In this document: one piece after another, positions 34,678 through 44,700 of the stretch
Numbering within the stretch: position 1 is the first letter of the stretch
Layout of the letters: each line of letters opens with the position of its first letter
Assembly: GCA_020634115.1 (NCBI GenBank)
Contig: JACKCH010000025.1
Location: 1 to 57,244, forward strand
Length of the DNA stretch: 57,244 nucleotides
Direction of reading: 5' to 3'
Origin: Anaerolineaceae bacterium
GTDB taxonomy: Bacteria; Chloroflexota; Anaerolineae; Aggregatilineales; Phototrophicaceae
The notes under the pieces: model-generated
The model's database searches: none
What the model was told of the DNA's origin: nothing
The model's input: only the letters and a program-made list of their open reading frames with translations
Program-made: the position numbers and the translations under genes

Positions 34678-35853
34678 CTATTGCAGCAGCACACGCCCAT
34701 TTTCAGCATTCCAGAACATATTCACGGTATCACCCGGCTCAAATACCGTATCCGAACGCAGCCCGAAGTTCTGAATCCGGGCGACAACATCCTGATTGCC
34801 GGGGATCGTGAGGACATAGCGCGTATCCGTGCCGATGTAGATCGCCTGTTTCACCGTGCCGCGAATCAGGTTGATATTCGGGTCGCGCAGCAGCGCCGCC
34901 TTATACGATTCAGCCGATTCGGTTGAGCCTTCTTCATACTCAATCGTCCCTTTAACCTGGAACAGGTTTATTTTTTCAGGACGCAGCGCGACGGTGACTT
35001 GCTGACCGGCGCTGAGGGATAGTTCCGCGCTCGCCGCTGCTTTGATGCGCGTCTGCTCATTCAATTGTACGGTGACGAACTGTTCACCGATCTCGCCAAT
35101 CTGACCTTTGATGAAATTTGTTTCACCGATGAAATCCGCGACAAACTTGGTGGCCGGGGTTTCGTAAATCTCTTCCGGCTTGCCGACCTGCAGCACTTTA
35201 CCTTGATCCATGACAGCGATCCGATCCGCCATCGTCATCGCTTCTTCCTGGTCATGGGTCACAAAAATAAACGTGATGCCCAGGCTTTTTTGCATGGTTT
35301 TGAGTTCATACTGCATGGCCTGGCGCAGTTTTAAGTCCAACGCCCCCAACGGCTCGTCCAGCAGCAGCACTGCCGGTTTTTTCACCAGCGCCCGCGCCAG
35401 CGCGACACGCTGCTGCTGCCCACCGGAAAGCTGGCGGGGCTTGCGATGCGTCACCTGGGGCAGTCGCACCAATTCCAGCGCCTCAATCGCCCGCTTGCGG
35501 GCTTCCTGTTTATTTACGCCTTCCATTTCCAGCCCGAACATGATGTTCTGGATAACCGTCATGTGCGGGAACAAGGCGTAATCCTGGAACACGGTGTTGA
35601 CCGGGCGGTGAAACGGCGGGATATGCTGGACGGCGCTGCCGCGAATCAATATCTGCCCGGAGGTGGTATCTTCAAACCCGGCGATCATCCGCAGCGTGGT
35701 GGTTTTGCCGCAGCCACTCGGCCCCAGCAGCGCGAAGAATTCCCCGGCAGCGATTTGCAGCGAGACATTATCTACAGCGCGTACCAGGCCATCCTGTCGC
35801 CGTGCGGGAAATTCCTTCGTTACGTCAATGAGTTCAACATCATATTGTGTCAT
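34678..35853 (-). CDS. potA: Polyamine ABC transporter ATP-binding protein PotA
   Basis: A 391-aa ATPase of the spermidine/putrescine importer family. Walker A GPSGCGKTT, Q-loop VFQDYALFPHM, signature LSGGQQQRVALARAL, Walker B VLLLDEPLGALD and the switch histidine in FVTHDQEEAM are all present. The C-terminal ~120 residues form the TOBE regulatory region (VALRPEKINLF). Start taken as ATG 35853; an in-frame TTG six codons upstream is possible. It is the last gene of the minus-strand potB-potC-potD-potD-potA set, 180 bases after the second binding protein. Confidence 0.92.
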   Translation of the reverse strand: MTQYDVELIDVTKEFPARRQDGLVRAVDNVSLQIAAGEFFALLGPSGCGKTTTLRMIAGFEDTTSGQILIRGSAVQHIPPFHRPVNTVFQDYALFPHMTVIQNIMFGLEMEGVNKQEARKRAIEALELVRLPQVTHRKPRQLSGGQQQRVALARALVKKPAVLLLDEPLGALDLKLRQAMQYELKTMQKSLGITFIFVTHDQEEAMTMADRIAVMDQGKVLQVGKPEEIYETPATKFVADFIGETNFIKGQIGEIGEQFVTVQLNEQTRIKAAASAELSLSAGQQVTVALRPEKINLFQVKGTIEYEEGSTESAESYKAALLRDPNINLIRGTVKQAIYIGTDTRYVLTIPGNQDVVARIQNFGLRSDTVFEPGDTVNMFWNAENGRVLLQ

Positions 35854-35977
35854 AAGTTCAATCAATTTCAACTTCAGGGTATCTGGGTGCCGTATATGGG
35901 TCTGGCAGTGAAATCATTCACCATTCGGAACCCCAGGAATCTCCCCAAGCGGACAAAAAGACGGAATGTGGGCACGG

Positions 35978-36001
35978 GGACGCCTGTCGACGCCCCCGTA
36001 G
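35978..36001. repeat. GTAGGGGC-family palindrome inside the pot operon
   Basis: ACGGGGACGCC and GACGCCCCCGT face each other around a short loop in the potD2-potA gap. Imperfect member of the dispersed hairpin family; it could act as an mRNA processing or attenuation site between the genes. Confidence 0.45.
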
Positions 36002-36033
36002 TCCGTTCACTGGGTGCGGGTCACACGAAATAC

Positions 36034-37128
36034 CTACCCGCCGAGACGAATTTTGACCTCATCCCAGATCGAAATATATGTTTCTTCCAGTTCGATATTG
36101 GGCAGTACGAAAAAGATATGCTGGCGTGCCTCTTCACTGGGGTAAACCCCAGGGTTGTTCAGCAGCGCCTCGTCAATCAATCCCTCGTCAATCGCGGTCT
36201 GATTGGGCGTCGGATACGCCGTAAAATTGGCGATGTCCGCGCTGACCTGTGGGTCGAGCAGATAGTCAATAAAGACTTCTGCCAACGCGTGATTCTGCGC
36301 CCCGGTGGGAATCCCCACGAACCCGGACGAGAATCCTGTCCCTTCTACCGGTACTACATAGGCGAAATCGTCGCACTCGCAATCCAGCGCAAGCTGGAAA
36401 ATATCCCCATTATACTCGATCACCATGTCCACCTCGCCGCGTGCCAGCATTTCCTGGCCGTCATCCCCGGCGATAGCCACCACGTTGCCACTGTGTTCCT
36501 TCAGGTACTCACCAGCGGCGACAATTTCTTCCTCATTGGTGGAATTGGGGTCATAGCCGACCATTACCAGGCCAATGGCAAGCATAATTCGCGAGTCATC
36601 AATCCAGGCCACCGGGCCATCATAGTTAAAGAACTGCTCCCAACTGGTAACTGCCTCACCGACCCGGGTCACATCGTAGCCGATCCCGAACGTCCCCCAC
36701 AGGTACGGCACGGTGTATTCACTCTCCGGGTCGTAGGGCGCGGAACGCAGATCAGGGCTGAGATTGTTGATATTCGGGATATTATCGAGGTTCAGGGGTT
36801 CGAACAACCCTTCTTCAATCATCGTCGGTACGGCGAAGTCGCTGGGGACGACAATGTCGTAACCGGGATTACCCTGCCGCAGCCGGGCGAGAAGCGAGTC
36901 GTCGGAGTCGTACACATCGTAGACAACCGTCACGCCACACAGCGTCTCGAAATCAGACACGGTGTTTTCTGCGATATAGGTTGACCAATTGAACACATTC
37001 AACTGCTCTCCGGCATAGCCTTCCGGGCAAGTCCATGTGGTCTTGATGGTGGACTCCTGGGCGACAACCGGGACACTCATAACGAGTGCGAACAAACCAA
37101 AACAAAGTAGAATGGTCAGCTTGTTCAA
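36034..37128 (-). CDS. potD: Polyamine-binding protein PotD (second copy)
   Basis: A 364-aa extracytoplasmic solute-binding protein that delivers polyamine to PotBC. A TTG at 37128 is chosen as start because it gives a signal peptide (LNKLTILLCFGLFALVMSVP) exactly matching the length of its paralog's; an in-frame GTG far upstream would bury it. The mature part starts TTWTCPEGYAGEQLNVFNWS, shared almost word for word with the other copy. NWSTYIA and YDVVVPS-type segments (YDIVVPSDF) and WGTFGIGYD are typical PotD. The paralog lies 361 bases upstream, separated by a MITE-like element. Confidence 0.9.
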   Translation of the reverse strand: MNKLTILLCFGLFALVMSVPVVAQESTIKTTWTCPEGYAGEQLNVFNWSTYIAENTVSDFETLCGVTVVYDVYDSDDSLLARLRQGNPGYDIVVPSDFAVPTMIEEGLFEPLNLDNIPNINNLSPDLRSAPYDPESEYTVPYLWGTFGIGYDVTRVGEAVTSWEQFFNYDGPVAWIDDSRIMLAIGLVMVGYDPNSTNEEEIVAAGEYLKEHSGNVVAIAGDDGQEMLARGEVDMVIEYNGDIFQLALDCECDDFAYVVPVEGTGFSSGFVGIPTGAQNHALAEVFIDYLLDPQVSADIANFTAYPTPNQTAIDEGLIDEALLNNPGVYPSEEARQHIFFVLPNIELEETYISIWDEVKIRLGG

Positions 37129-37321
37129 CGTTTTTTCTCTTTCGTACTCAGTAATACATAGGACACCTGATAGATTGACTTGCATTTTGGGAACTGATTC
37201 CGGTTGCCCGGAAAAGGCGAAAGGAGACACGGACGCCACACTGCGGCAGGGCCTCCCCCGATATATTGTTTTTGATCGCAGCTGTCCTCCCGTCTAAAAG
37301 GATGTCGTTAGGATATGCCCT

Positions 37322-37444
37322 TGGTAGGGGCATGATAATACGCATTAAGAAATAACCGGGAAACCGTTTCGGACGCCCACAAGGGCGTCCCTACAGAATC
37401 CTATTTACAGAATATTCTTAACCTGCATTATCATGCCCCCACCA
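37322..37444. mobile_element. MITE-like element between the two potD genes
   Basis: An 18-base arm at 37322-37339 (TGGTAGGGGCATGATAAT) is repeated inverted at 37427-37444 with one mismatch. In the middle sits a perfect hairpin GGACGCCC-ACAA-GGGCGTCC (37371-37390). Total 123 bases, no coding capacity. A related copy is at 47.1 kb. This explains most of the 361-base gap between the potD genes (37129-37489). Confidence 0.6.
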
Positions 37445-37489
37445 GAGGTCTTCAGCTATCGCCCTGACATCCTGTCAGTAGATGAGTTT

Positions 37490-38590
37490 CTACTGCCCAA
37501 TCCGAATCTTGATTTCGTCCCAGGCGTCATTGTAAAGCTGTTCGCTCTCAATGTTCGGCTGAATCCAGTACAGCCGCTGAAGCAGTTCGGCATCCGGGTA
37601 AATGGCCGGGTTATCCAGCAGTTCCGGGTCAATCAGCCCTTGGTCAATCGCCGCCTGGTTCGGGCTGGCATAGGCGGTGTAGTTGCTGATGTCCGCGCCG
37701 GCCTGCGGATCAAGGATGTAATCCAGGAAAGCGTGCGCCAGTGGGACGTTCTGCGCCCCGGCTGGAATCGCCATCATGTCCATCCAGATATTCGCGCCCT
37801 CAGCAGGGATGACGTAAACGTAATCATCGCATTCACATTCATCTATGATCTGGAAGATGTCGCCGCTGTATTCCACCACGATATCGGCCTCGCCGCGTGC
37901 CAGCAGTTCCTGCCCATCATCCCCGGCGATATAAATGACGTTACTGCCGTGTTCGATCAGGTAATCGGTTATGGCCTGCACTTCATCCGGGTCTTTAGTA
38001 TTGGGGTCGTAACCCAGAATCAGGGCGGCGGTGGCTAGCATTCCCCGACGGTCTTCCAGCCAGGCCACGGTTGGGTCAGGATAATTGAACATCTGATCCC
38101 AGGTGGTAATTTCCTCGCTTACCTTGGTCGTGTTGTAGCCAATACCGATGGTACCCCACTGGTAGCCGAGGGCGTATTCGTTGTTGGGGTCAAACGGCGT
38201 GCCGGTGAGTTCTGGTGTTATATTGGCGAAGTTCGGAATCAGCGACATATCCAGCGGCACGAGCAGGTTTTCCTCAATCAGGCGGGGGATGTCGCTACCC
38301 GCAGGGACGACGATGTCATACCCTGGATTGCCGGCCCGTAGACGCGCGACAGCGGCTTCACTGCTTTCGAACGTGTCATAGGTGACGGTGACGCCACACA
38401 GTTTTTCAAAGTTGGAAATTGTGTCTTCCGCGATGTAGGTTGACCAGTTGTACACATTCAACTGCTGCCCCGCAAAACCTTCCGGGCAAGTCCATGTGGT
38501 AGCCATTTCACTATCCTGCGCCGCTACGGGGGCGACAAGCGCCACCAACAGCAGCCCGACAATCAATAATACAAAAAATCGATTATTCAT
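37490..38590 (-). CDS. potD: Polyamine-binding protein PotD (first copy)
   Basis: A 366-aa solute-binding protein with signal peptide MNNRFFVLLIVGLLLVALVA followed by PVAAQ. Mature start TTWTCPEGFAGQQLNVYNWS; then FEKLCGVTVTYDTFESSEA, YDIVVPAGSDIPRLIEENLL and YQWGTIGIGYN. Two cysteines (in TCPEG and LCGV) are shared with the second copy and may form a disulfide. Differences cluster in the last third, where pocket residues lie, so the two copies may bind different polyamines. It follows potC by 136 bases. Confidence 0.93.
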   Translation of the reverse strand: MNNRFFVLLIVGLLLVALVAPVAAQDSEMATTWTCPEGFAGQQLNVYNWSTYIAEDTISNFEKLCGVTVTYDTFESSEAAVARLRAGNPGYDIVVPAGSDIPRLIEENLLVPLDMSLIPNFANITPELTGTPFDPNNEYALGYQWGTIGIGYNTTKVSEEITTWDQMFNYPDPTVAWLEDRRGMLATAALILGYDPNTKDPDEVQAITDYLIEHGSNVIYIAGDDGQELLARGEADIVVEYSGDIFQIIDECECDDYVYVIPAEGANIWMDMMAIPAGAQNVPLAHAFLDYILDPQAGADISNYTAYASPNQAAIDQGLIDPELLDNPAIYPDAELLQRLYWIQPNIESEQLYNDAWDEIKIRIGQ

Positions 38591-38726
38591 GTGGTTCTCC
38601 CTCGAAAAACTCAGACGTTACGCATCTACTTTAATGAAAAGGCATTTTTTGCGTAACCAAACGAACGATCACAAGTCGAAAACACGGCTGAATGCCGGTT
38701 CCCGGCCAGTAAACCCTGATGAATTC

Positions 38727-39653
38727 CTATTGATCGGCACCACGCCCTTGTAGAGCCAGCGATGAGCCAACCAGGATAGTGGAAGCGACCAACATCAAAG
38801 TCGAAATGGCATTGATCTCCGGCGGCACACGAGTCTTGAGCAGACCGTATACGAAAATAGGCAGGGTCGTTGTTCCAACGCCGGAATTGAAAAAGGTCAC
38901 CACAAAGTCATCCAGCGAAATCGTAAAGGCCAACAACGCCCCGGCCAACACCCCCGGCAGGATCAGCGGGAACGTCACCCGCCAGAAAGTGCGCCATTCG
39001 TTTGCACCCAGGTCACGCGCGGCTTCTTCATAGCGAGGGTTCATATCGGACAGCCGCGCCCGAACCACAATTGTAACATATGAAATACTAAACGCCACAT
39101 GAGCAATAATAATCGTGCCAAACCCGGATGTCGGGTGGATATCGGGGCTCTGCACATTAATCCAGTCGAAAATGACTTTGAAGAACAATGCCAGTGAAAT
39201 ACCTTGGGTGATTTCCGGGATAATGACCGGCAGGTACAGCACGGCATCCAGGAATTTTTTACCGGGAAACCGCCCCCGTTCCAGGCTGAGGGCGACCATT
39301 GTGCCGATGACCGTTGAGATGGTCGTGGCACTGAGGCTCACAATCAGGCTGTTTTTGACGGAGTTCAACATGAGTTCGGTAGAAAAACGCGCCGCTTCTG
39401 TCCCGGCAGCCAGCGTGTTCGCGAAGATGTTGTTGTACCATTTGAAGGTAAACCCTTCCCAGGTGGAAACCGACTCGCCGGCGTTAAACGAGTAGATAAT
39501 CAGCACCGCAATCGGCGCCCACAGGAAGAAATAGACGATCAGCGGGTTAATCAGCAGGCCGGCTTTGCCGATCTTGCGTACCCACTGGTCACGACGGATA
39601 CTGCCCTGGTCAAATTCAAGTTTGGCGCGCGGCGCCAGCGTTTGTCCGGCCAT
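38727..39653 (-). CDS. potC: Polyamine ABC transporter permease PotC
   Basis: A 308-aa inner-membrane permease with six membrane helices and the EAA loop that contacts PotA (EEAARDLGANEWRTFWRVTF). The N-terminal extension of about 35 residues before the first helix (LINPLIVYFFLWAPIAVLII) is slightly long for the family. The ATG starts three bases after the potB stop, so translation is probably coupled. Downstream comes the first potD. Confidence 0.93.
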   Translation of the reverse strand: MAGQTLAPRAKLEFDQGSIRRDQWVRKIGKAGLLINPLIVYFFLWAPIAVLIIYSFNAGESVSTWEGFTFKWYNNIFANTLAAGTEAARFSTELMLNSVKNSLIVSLSATTISTVIGTMVALSLERGRFPGKKFLDAVLYLPVIIPEITQGISLALFFKVIFDWINVQSPDIHPTSGFGTIIIAHVAFSISYVTIVVRARLSDMNPRYEEAARDLGANEWRTFWRVTFPLILPGVLAGALLAFTISLDDFVVTFFNSGVGTTTLPIFVYGLLKTRVPPEINAISTLMLVASTILVGSSLALQGRGADQ

Positions 39654-39656
39654 CGC

Positions 39657-40520
39657 TTACCCCTCCTGGTCGCCAAAACGGATGTAAATAAGCAGCGCCA
39701 GCATCACGAGCGCCATCAGGACAATGGACAGTGCCGAACCAAGCGGTTGGTTGCCTGAACCGCGAAACTGCTGCTGAATCAGATTGCCGATCATGATGCC
39801 TTTGGTGCCGCCCAACAGGTCAGGGGTGACAAAGGCCCCAATCGCCGGGATGAACACCAGAATGCACCCGGCCACCACGCCCGGCAGAGTCATGGGGAAC
39901 ACCACCCGCAGGAACGCGCGGATGTCGTTCGCGCCCAGGTCATGTGCGGCTTCCACATACCGGAAGTCGAACCGCTCCACCGAAGCGTAAATCGGCAGCA
40001 CCATAAACGGCAGGAAACCGTAGACCAGGCCAACTAACACGGCTTCCGGCGTATTGAGCAGCCGCAGCGGTTCAGTAATCAGACTCAGGCTCTGGAAGAA
40101 GGTATTCAGGATGCCTTCGCGCCCCAGGATAGACTGAATCGCGTAGGTCCTCACCAGGAAGTTTGTCCAAAAGGGGAGCATAATCATAAAGAGGGCGAAG
40201 GTGCGGGCGCGGGAACTCTGGCGCGTGCTGATGAAAAACGCCAGGGGATAGCCCACCACCAGACAAATGATCGTGGTCACGAGTGCGATCCACAGTGAGT
40301 TCTGAATCACGATCAGAAAGACATCAAATACCCGTTCGTAATTTGCCAGGGTCAGCGGCAATTCCGCCACGCCGCCGCGCCCGCGCGACATAAAACTCAC
40401 AATCAATACAATGAACACTGGCAGCAGGAAAAAGAAAGTCAGCCATAAGAGTGCCGGCAGTGCCAATAAGAAACCTTTTTGCTTTTCCCCCCTGCGTTTG
40501 CGTGGTTCAACCGCAGCCAT
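39657..40520 (-). CDS. potB: Polyamine ABC transporter permease PotB
   Basis: A 287-aa permease, first gene of the operon. Six membrane helices; EAA loop EAAHDLGANDIRAFLRVVFP followed by MTLPGVVAGCILVFIPAIG. GGAGGAAATGT sits right before the ATG. Together with PotC it forms the channel, energised by PotA and fed by the two PotD proteins. The 183-base upstream region carries a perfect hairpin (40590-40613). Confidence 0.93.
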   Translation of the reverse strand: MAAVEPRKRRGEKQKGFLLALPALLWLTFFFLLPVFIVLIVSFMSRGRGGVAELPLTLANYERVFDVFLIVIQNSLWIALVTTIICLVVGYPLAFFISTRQSSRARTFALFMIMLPFWTNFLVRTYAIQSILGREGILNTFFQSLSLITEPLRLLNTPEAVLVGLVYGFLPFMVLPIYASVERFDFRYVEAAHDLGANDIRAFLRVVFPMTLPGVVAGCILVFIPAIGAFVTPDLLGGTKGIMIGNLIQQQFRGSGNQPLGSALSIVLMALVMLALLIYIRFGDQEG

Positions 40521-40589
40521 ACATTTCCTCCCACAGCACTTGAATCAAACGCAATCGAACCGCCCCGTAAAAATTTCCTGGTTTATGGC

Positions 40590-40613
40590 AACAAGGGGCA
40601 TCAGCCCCTTGTT
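40590..40613. repeat. Perfect hairpin upstream of potB
   Basis: AACAAGGGGC-ATCA-GCCCCTTGTT, ten paired bases with a four-base loop. The flanking GCGTTTTAATCAAC also matches the flank of the 47.1-kb element, so this is a member of the dispersed family. It could alternatively terminate the GH114 transcript (on minus it lies downstream of that gene's stop). Confidence 0.65.
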
Positions 40614-40703
40614 TGGAAATCTCGCATAACTATAAATCGCAAGTGCGTTTTAATCAACAAATTGGGGAAGCAATTTTCCGCCTGTTTTTGAGGTGTCAAC
40701 GTT

Positions 40704-41732
40704 TCATGGCATTGGCTCCAGGTATGAATCCAGCGCCCGGTTGCCCACAAAGGGGATAAAACCGAGTTCGCGGGCGGTCTGGTAAATCCAAGCGACGTTT
40801 TCCGGCTGGACGGCATAATCTACGGTAAAGATCGTCACGCCTTTACTTTGCGCCAGCAGCAGGTCTTCCAGGTAGCCTTCCGTGCTGACATGCAGCGTAC
40901 TATCCGGGTACTGGTCGTATTGTTCCTGGCAGAGCGGCGGGAGCGAATCCCGGTAAGCCGGGGTATCAATATCAGCTTCAGTACGCGGTAGGGGGCAGTC
41001 ACCGGGCGGGAGGTTGTCCGCGCCGCCATCAAACCACGTCTGCTCCTGAGCGATGGCGTCAATCACCGCGATGTACTCATCATTCTGTGCCAGTTCCGCC
41101 GCGTTCTGACTGATGACGATAAATCCGGGTTGACGACTGCGGGCGAAATCGGCAATATCGCTCACCCACCAGACCGTTTCTTGCAGCGGGTCTACCCCCT
41201 CGGCCTCCGCAAAGGCGGCGACAGCTTCATCTGAATACGCCTCTACCCAATCGAGATAGACTCCATCAAACCCGGCGTCGAGAATACCTTGCAAGTAGCC
41301 ATTTTCGCCCAACCAGATTGCCCGCCACTCGTCATACCAGAAAGCCACCGGGTAATCACCTTCCCATCCGTCCGGGTCCGCCCCGACAATCCATTCCGGG
41401 TTGCCAATCCCCCAGCCAGCTTGCCAGTAGGTGCGGTAGGATTCGGCCTGGCCGGTATCAATATAGGCGATGACCAGTTTTGGGTGCGGCGCGGCGTGCC
41501 ATTGGGTGATGACCTCTGCCAGTGGATAGTCCGTGTTATTCGCCTCGGAGGTGATGAAATCAATCACTACCAGGTCATAGTCCGAGTCGGCGATTTGTGT
41601 CACGGCAGTCTCATCCAGGTTGACATCAATCAGGTAGAGCCAGCGTTCCACCCTGTCCAGGCGATTCTCCTGGGCTAAAGCCGATACACCGAGCAGCATC
41701 AGGAGCAAAATGAGCCAGACTGCGCGTTTCAC
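40704..41732 (-). CDS. Secreted GH114-type (endo-alpha-1,4-polygalactosaminidase-like) protein
   Basis: A 342-aa exported protein. GTG 41732 is chosen: it overlaps the kinase stop codon (GTGA) and gives the signal peptide VKRAVWLILLLMLLGVSALA. The TIM-barrel motifs of the GH114/TM1410 family are present: YDLVVIDF, LVIAYIDTGQAESYR, the tryptophan-rich WQAGWGIGNPEWIV and GFDGVYLDWVEAY with the acidic pair. The family cleaves galactosaminoglycan in exopolysaccharide or biofilm matrix. Coupling to a kinase-regulator gene is unusual and suggests the enzyme is made on demand. Confidence 0.85.
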   Translation of the reverse strand: MKRAVWLILLLMLLGVSALAQENRLDRVERWLYLIDVNLDETAVTQIADSDYDLVVIDFITSEANNTDYPLAEVITQWHAAPHPKLVIAYIDTGQAESYRTYWQAGWGIGNPEWIVGADPDGWEGDYPVAFWYDEWRAIWLGENGYLQGILDAGFDGVYLDWVEAYSDEAVAAFAEAEGVDPLQETVWWVSDIADFARSRQPGFIVISQNAAELAQNDEYIAVIDAIAQEQTWFDGGADNLPPGDCPLPRTEADIDTPAYRDSLPPLCQEQYDQYPDSTLHVSTEGYLEDLLLAQSKGVTIFTVDYAVQPENVAWIYQTARELGFIPFVGNRALDSYLEPMP

Positions 41733-44700
41733 GACAGGTTTCCTTCCACCAACGTTAGTTTTATAGTCTCCCAGTCCAGCGTCGCGCCGCGTTCCAGTCC
41801 GGCGGCCAACTTGTCCGGCGGGATGTCCGGGCGCAGCGCGTCGAGAATACGTTTCGTAATCCGTTCTAAAACCGTGTTTCCAGGGCTCCGGGACTGAACC
41901 AGCCCGATCACCCCCAAGCCGGACTCCACCTGCCCACCGCGCACCCATAGACTCCCGATATGGAGCGCCACTTCATTCACGAGATTGTCAAACTGCCGCT
42001 CCAGAGCAATCGCCAGGGCATCCTGAAAAGTCTGATGTGCCTGGGTGTAATCCCCTTCCCCGGCGGCGACAGTTCCCAGTGCGATCAGGGTTTGCGCGAT
42101 CCCAAACAGGTAATTTACCGCCCGATAGTGAGACAGGCTTTCCTGAAGATAAGTGTAGGCGGTAGGGACATCCCCCTTGAAGCGGTACGTCAGGTCGCCC
42201 AGACTCCACAGCGCCATCCCTATCGTGCGCCGCTCCCCAATGATACGCAGAATTTTCAAGGATTCAGCGTAAAGTTCCAGCGCCCGCTCGGTCTCGTCAC
42301 GGTCATTCAGCATCGCTGCCATGTTGAAGAATGTATAGGCGATGCCATGCCGGTCATTGATCTTGCGGCGGATTTCCAGACTTGCCTCAAAATAATGGGT
42401 CGCTTTCTCGAAGTCACCTAACATATCATGAACGATGCCGAGGTTATTCAGGGTGCGGCCTATCGCTACTGAATCATCTGCCTGAATCATATAATCATAA
42501 CATTCGAGCAGCGTGTCGCGGGCTTTTGGGTAATCTCCGTTGTGGCTTTCGATGTTCGCCCGATTCATCAACCCGAAACCGATATACAGCAGGTTGCCGG
42601 TTTCACGGTACATTGCCAGACTTTCGTTAATCTGGATGGTCGCCTGCTCGGTATTGCCTAGGCGCTCGTTTATCTGCCCCAGAAGCGAGATCGAATCAGC
42701 CAGGCCGAGTTTATCCCCCTGGGCGCGGAACAGATCAAGCGCCCGGTTGGCGTTCGTGCGGGACGAATCATAGTCGCTCAGGCTATAATGGGTGCGCCCC
42801 AGTTCGAGGTAGAGATTCGCCTCGTCCCGGCGCGGGTCTTCCGCCTGATTGAAAGATTCCAGTTGGAGAGCGCGGTTGAACAACGCTACCGCGACATGGT
42901 AATTGCTGGTCTTTTGCGCCTGGAGCGCAGCAGAAGCGGCGTAATGCGCCTCACGGCGGGTATCCCCGGCGACAGCCCACAACTGTGTCAACTGTCCGGC
43001 GTACTGGAGTGGATCATCCAGTGCGGTTTCCAGTGCTTCGGCGGCTTTCCGGTACAGGGACGGGCGCGAGTCGGCTGGAATGTTGGCTAACAGCGTCTCG
43101 CGCAGCTTGTCATGGGCAAAGCGCCAGCGGCCATCCTGGGCTTCCAGCACGGCGGCGTTCGCGCAGGCGGTCAGCCACGACTCAAGATTGGCCTGGGGGT
43201 AGGAAATCATCGCCGCCAGCGCGTCCAACACATGCAGATCAACCTGCCGTCCGACAATCGCTGCCAACCTGAGCAGCGGGCGATCCGCCATTGGCACCCG
43301 ATCTAGCCGGCGCAGCACCACGCGCTGAACACCCCCGGCGAAGACCTGCTGCGGCAACGTCACTTGGCCTATGTCGCTCAGACGCCCGGCTTCTTCGGCC
43401 AGCGCCCGCACCACTTCCACGATAAAAAAGACGTTCCCCTCGGTTTCTCGTTCCAGCAGGTCAATCACTTCGGGGCGTGTGCCAGCCTCCCCCAACATGG
43501 ACTGGCTCAATGAGGCAATCGCGGCAGGCGCAAGACGTGGCAGGCGCATCACCCGAGCGCCGGGGAGTTTTTGTGGTAAGTCGGGACTTTCATCGTCGCG
43601 GTAGGTACCAATGATGAGCAACGGCAGTTCAGCGGCCATTTCACCTAACACGCGCAGCGGTTCCAGGCTCTCTATCACCCACTGTAAATCTTCCATCAGG
43701 AGGACGATGGGCGTCGTCTGCCCACGAAAAACCGCCGCAATCGCGGTGGTGAGCCGCTGTTGGTAGGCATTACCCTCTAAAGGTGGCACATTGGGAATCT
43801 CGCGCCCCAGCAAGGCAGCAATGTCCGGCACCAAGTCACGCAGAATGGCGGCGTCGGCGTCGCTGATGTCCGCCCATAGCGTCATCCGGCGCAGCGGTTC
43901 ACGCCACAACTGGTAGGTCTGCCCGCCATCGGCCACACCCTGACCGTGCAAAACACGTGCCCCGGCGACCAGCGCCTGGATGCGGAGTTCATCCGTCAGG
44001 CGGGACTTGCCGACCCCGCTTTCACCGCCAATCAGCCAGAAACCGCCGCCCGGCACATCTTCTGCTACCTTGGAAACCGATTCTTCGGATTGCGAATCCG
44101 GTGTATGGGCGACGACCTGGCGCAGCGCCCGGCGTAACTGCGCGAGTTCTTCCTCTCGCCCTACAAAGCGCGATGCCTGCAAGAAACTCTCACGGACAGC
44201 GGCGCTTTCCGGCGGCAGGGGTAGCCCGGTGGCTTCACACAACGCCTGAATTACATCCTGGGCTTGCGCGTAACGGTCAGCGGGGAATTTGGCAAGCAAC
44301 CGTCCCAGAACCGGTGCTATTCGCTCATCTACGCCCGCGAAAGAGACTGGCGCACGGAGAATCTGCGTGATGAGTACCGAGACATTGCCCACATTGAACG
44401 GATGCCGCCCAATGAACATCTGGTAGGCGATGATGCCCACCGCGTACAGGTCGGACGCCACCGATGCCGGGGCTTCCATCAGCAGCTCCGGCGCCATATA
44501 GGCCGCTGTGCCGATCACCTGGCGGCTATCATCGGAAATACCGGTGGTTGCCAGCCCGAAGTCCAGCACCCTGACAGTACCATCCGTATCCACCAACACA
44601 TTCCCTGGTTTGAGGTCACGGTGGATGATCCCCCGGCGGTGCAGATAACTGAGTGCTCCCAGCATCTCCAGCAGCAAATGGACTTTGCCGTCCAGCGGAC

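Noticed and set aside
35446..36984. 512-codon plus-strand open frame opposite potA and potD
   Set aside because: It spans the antisense of two clear transporter genes and the gap between them; the peptide has no recognisable fold.
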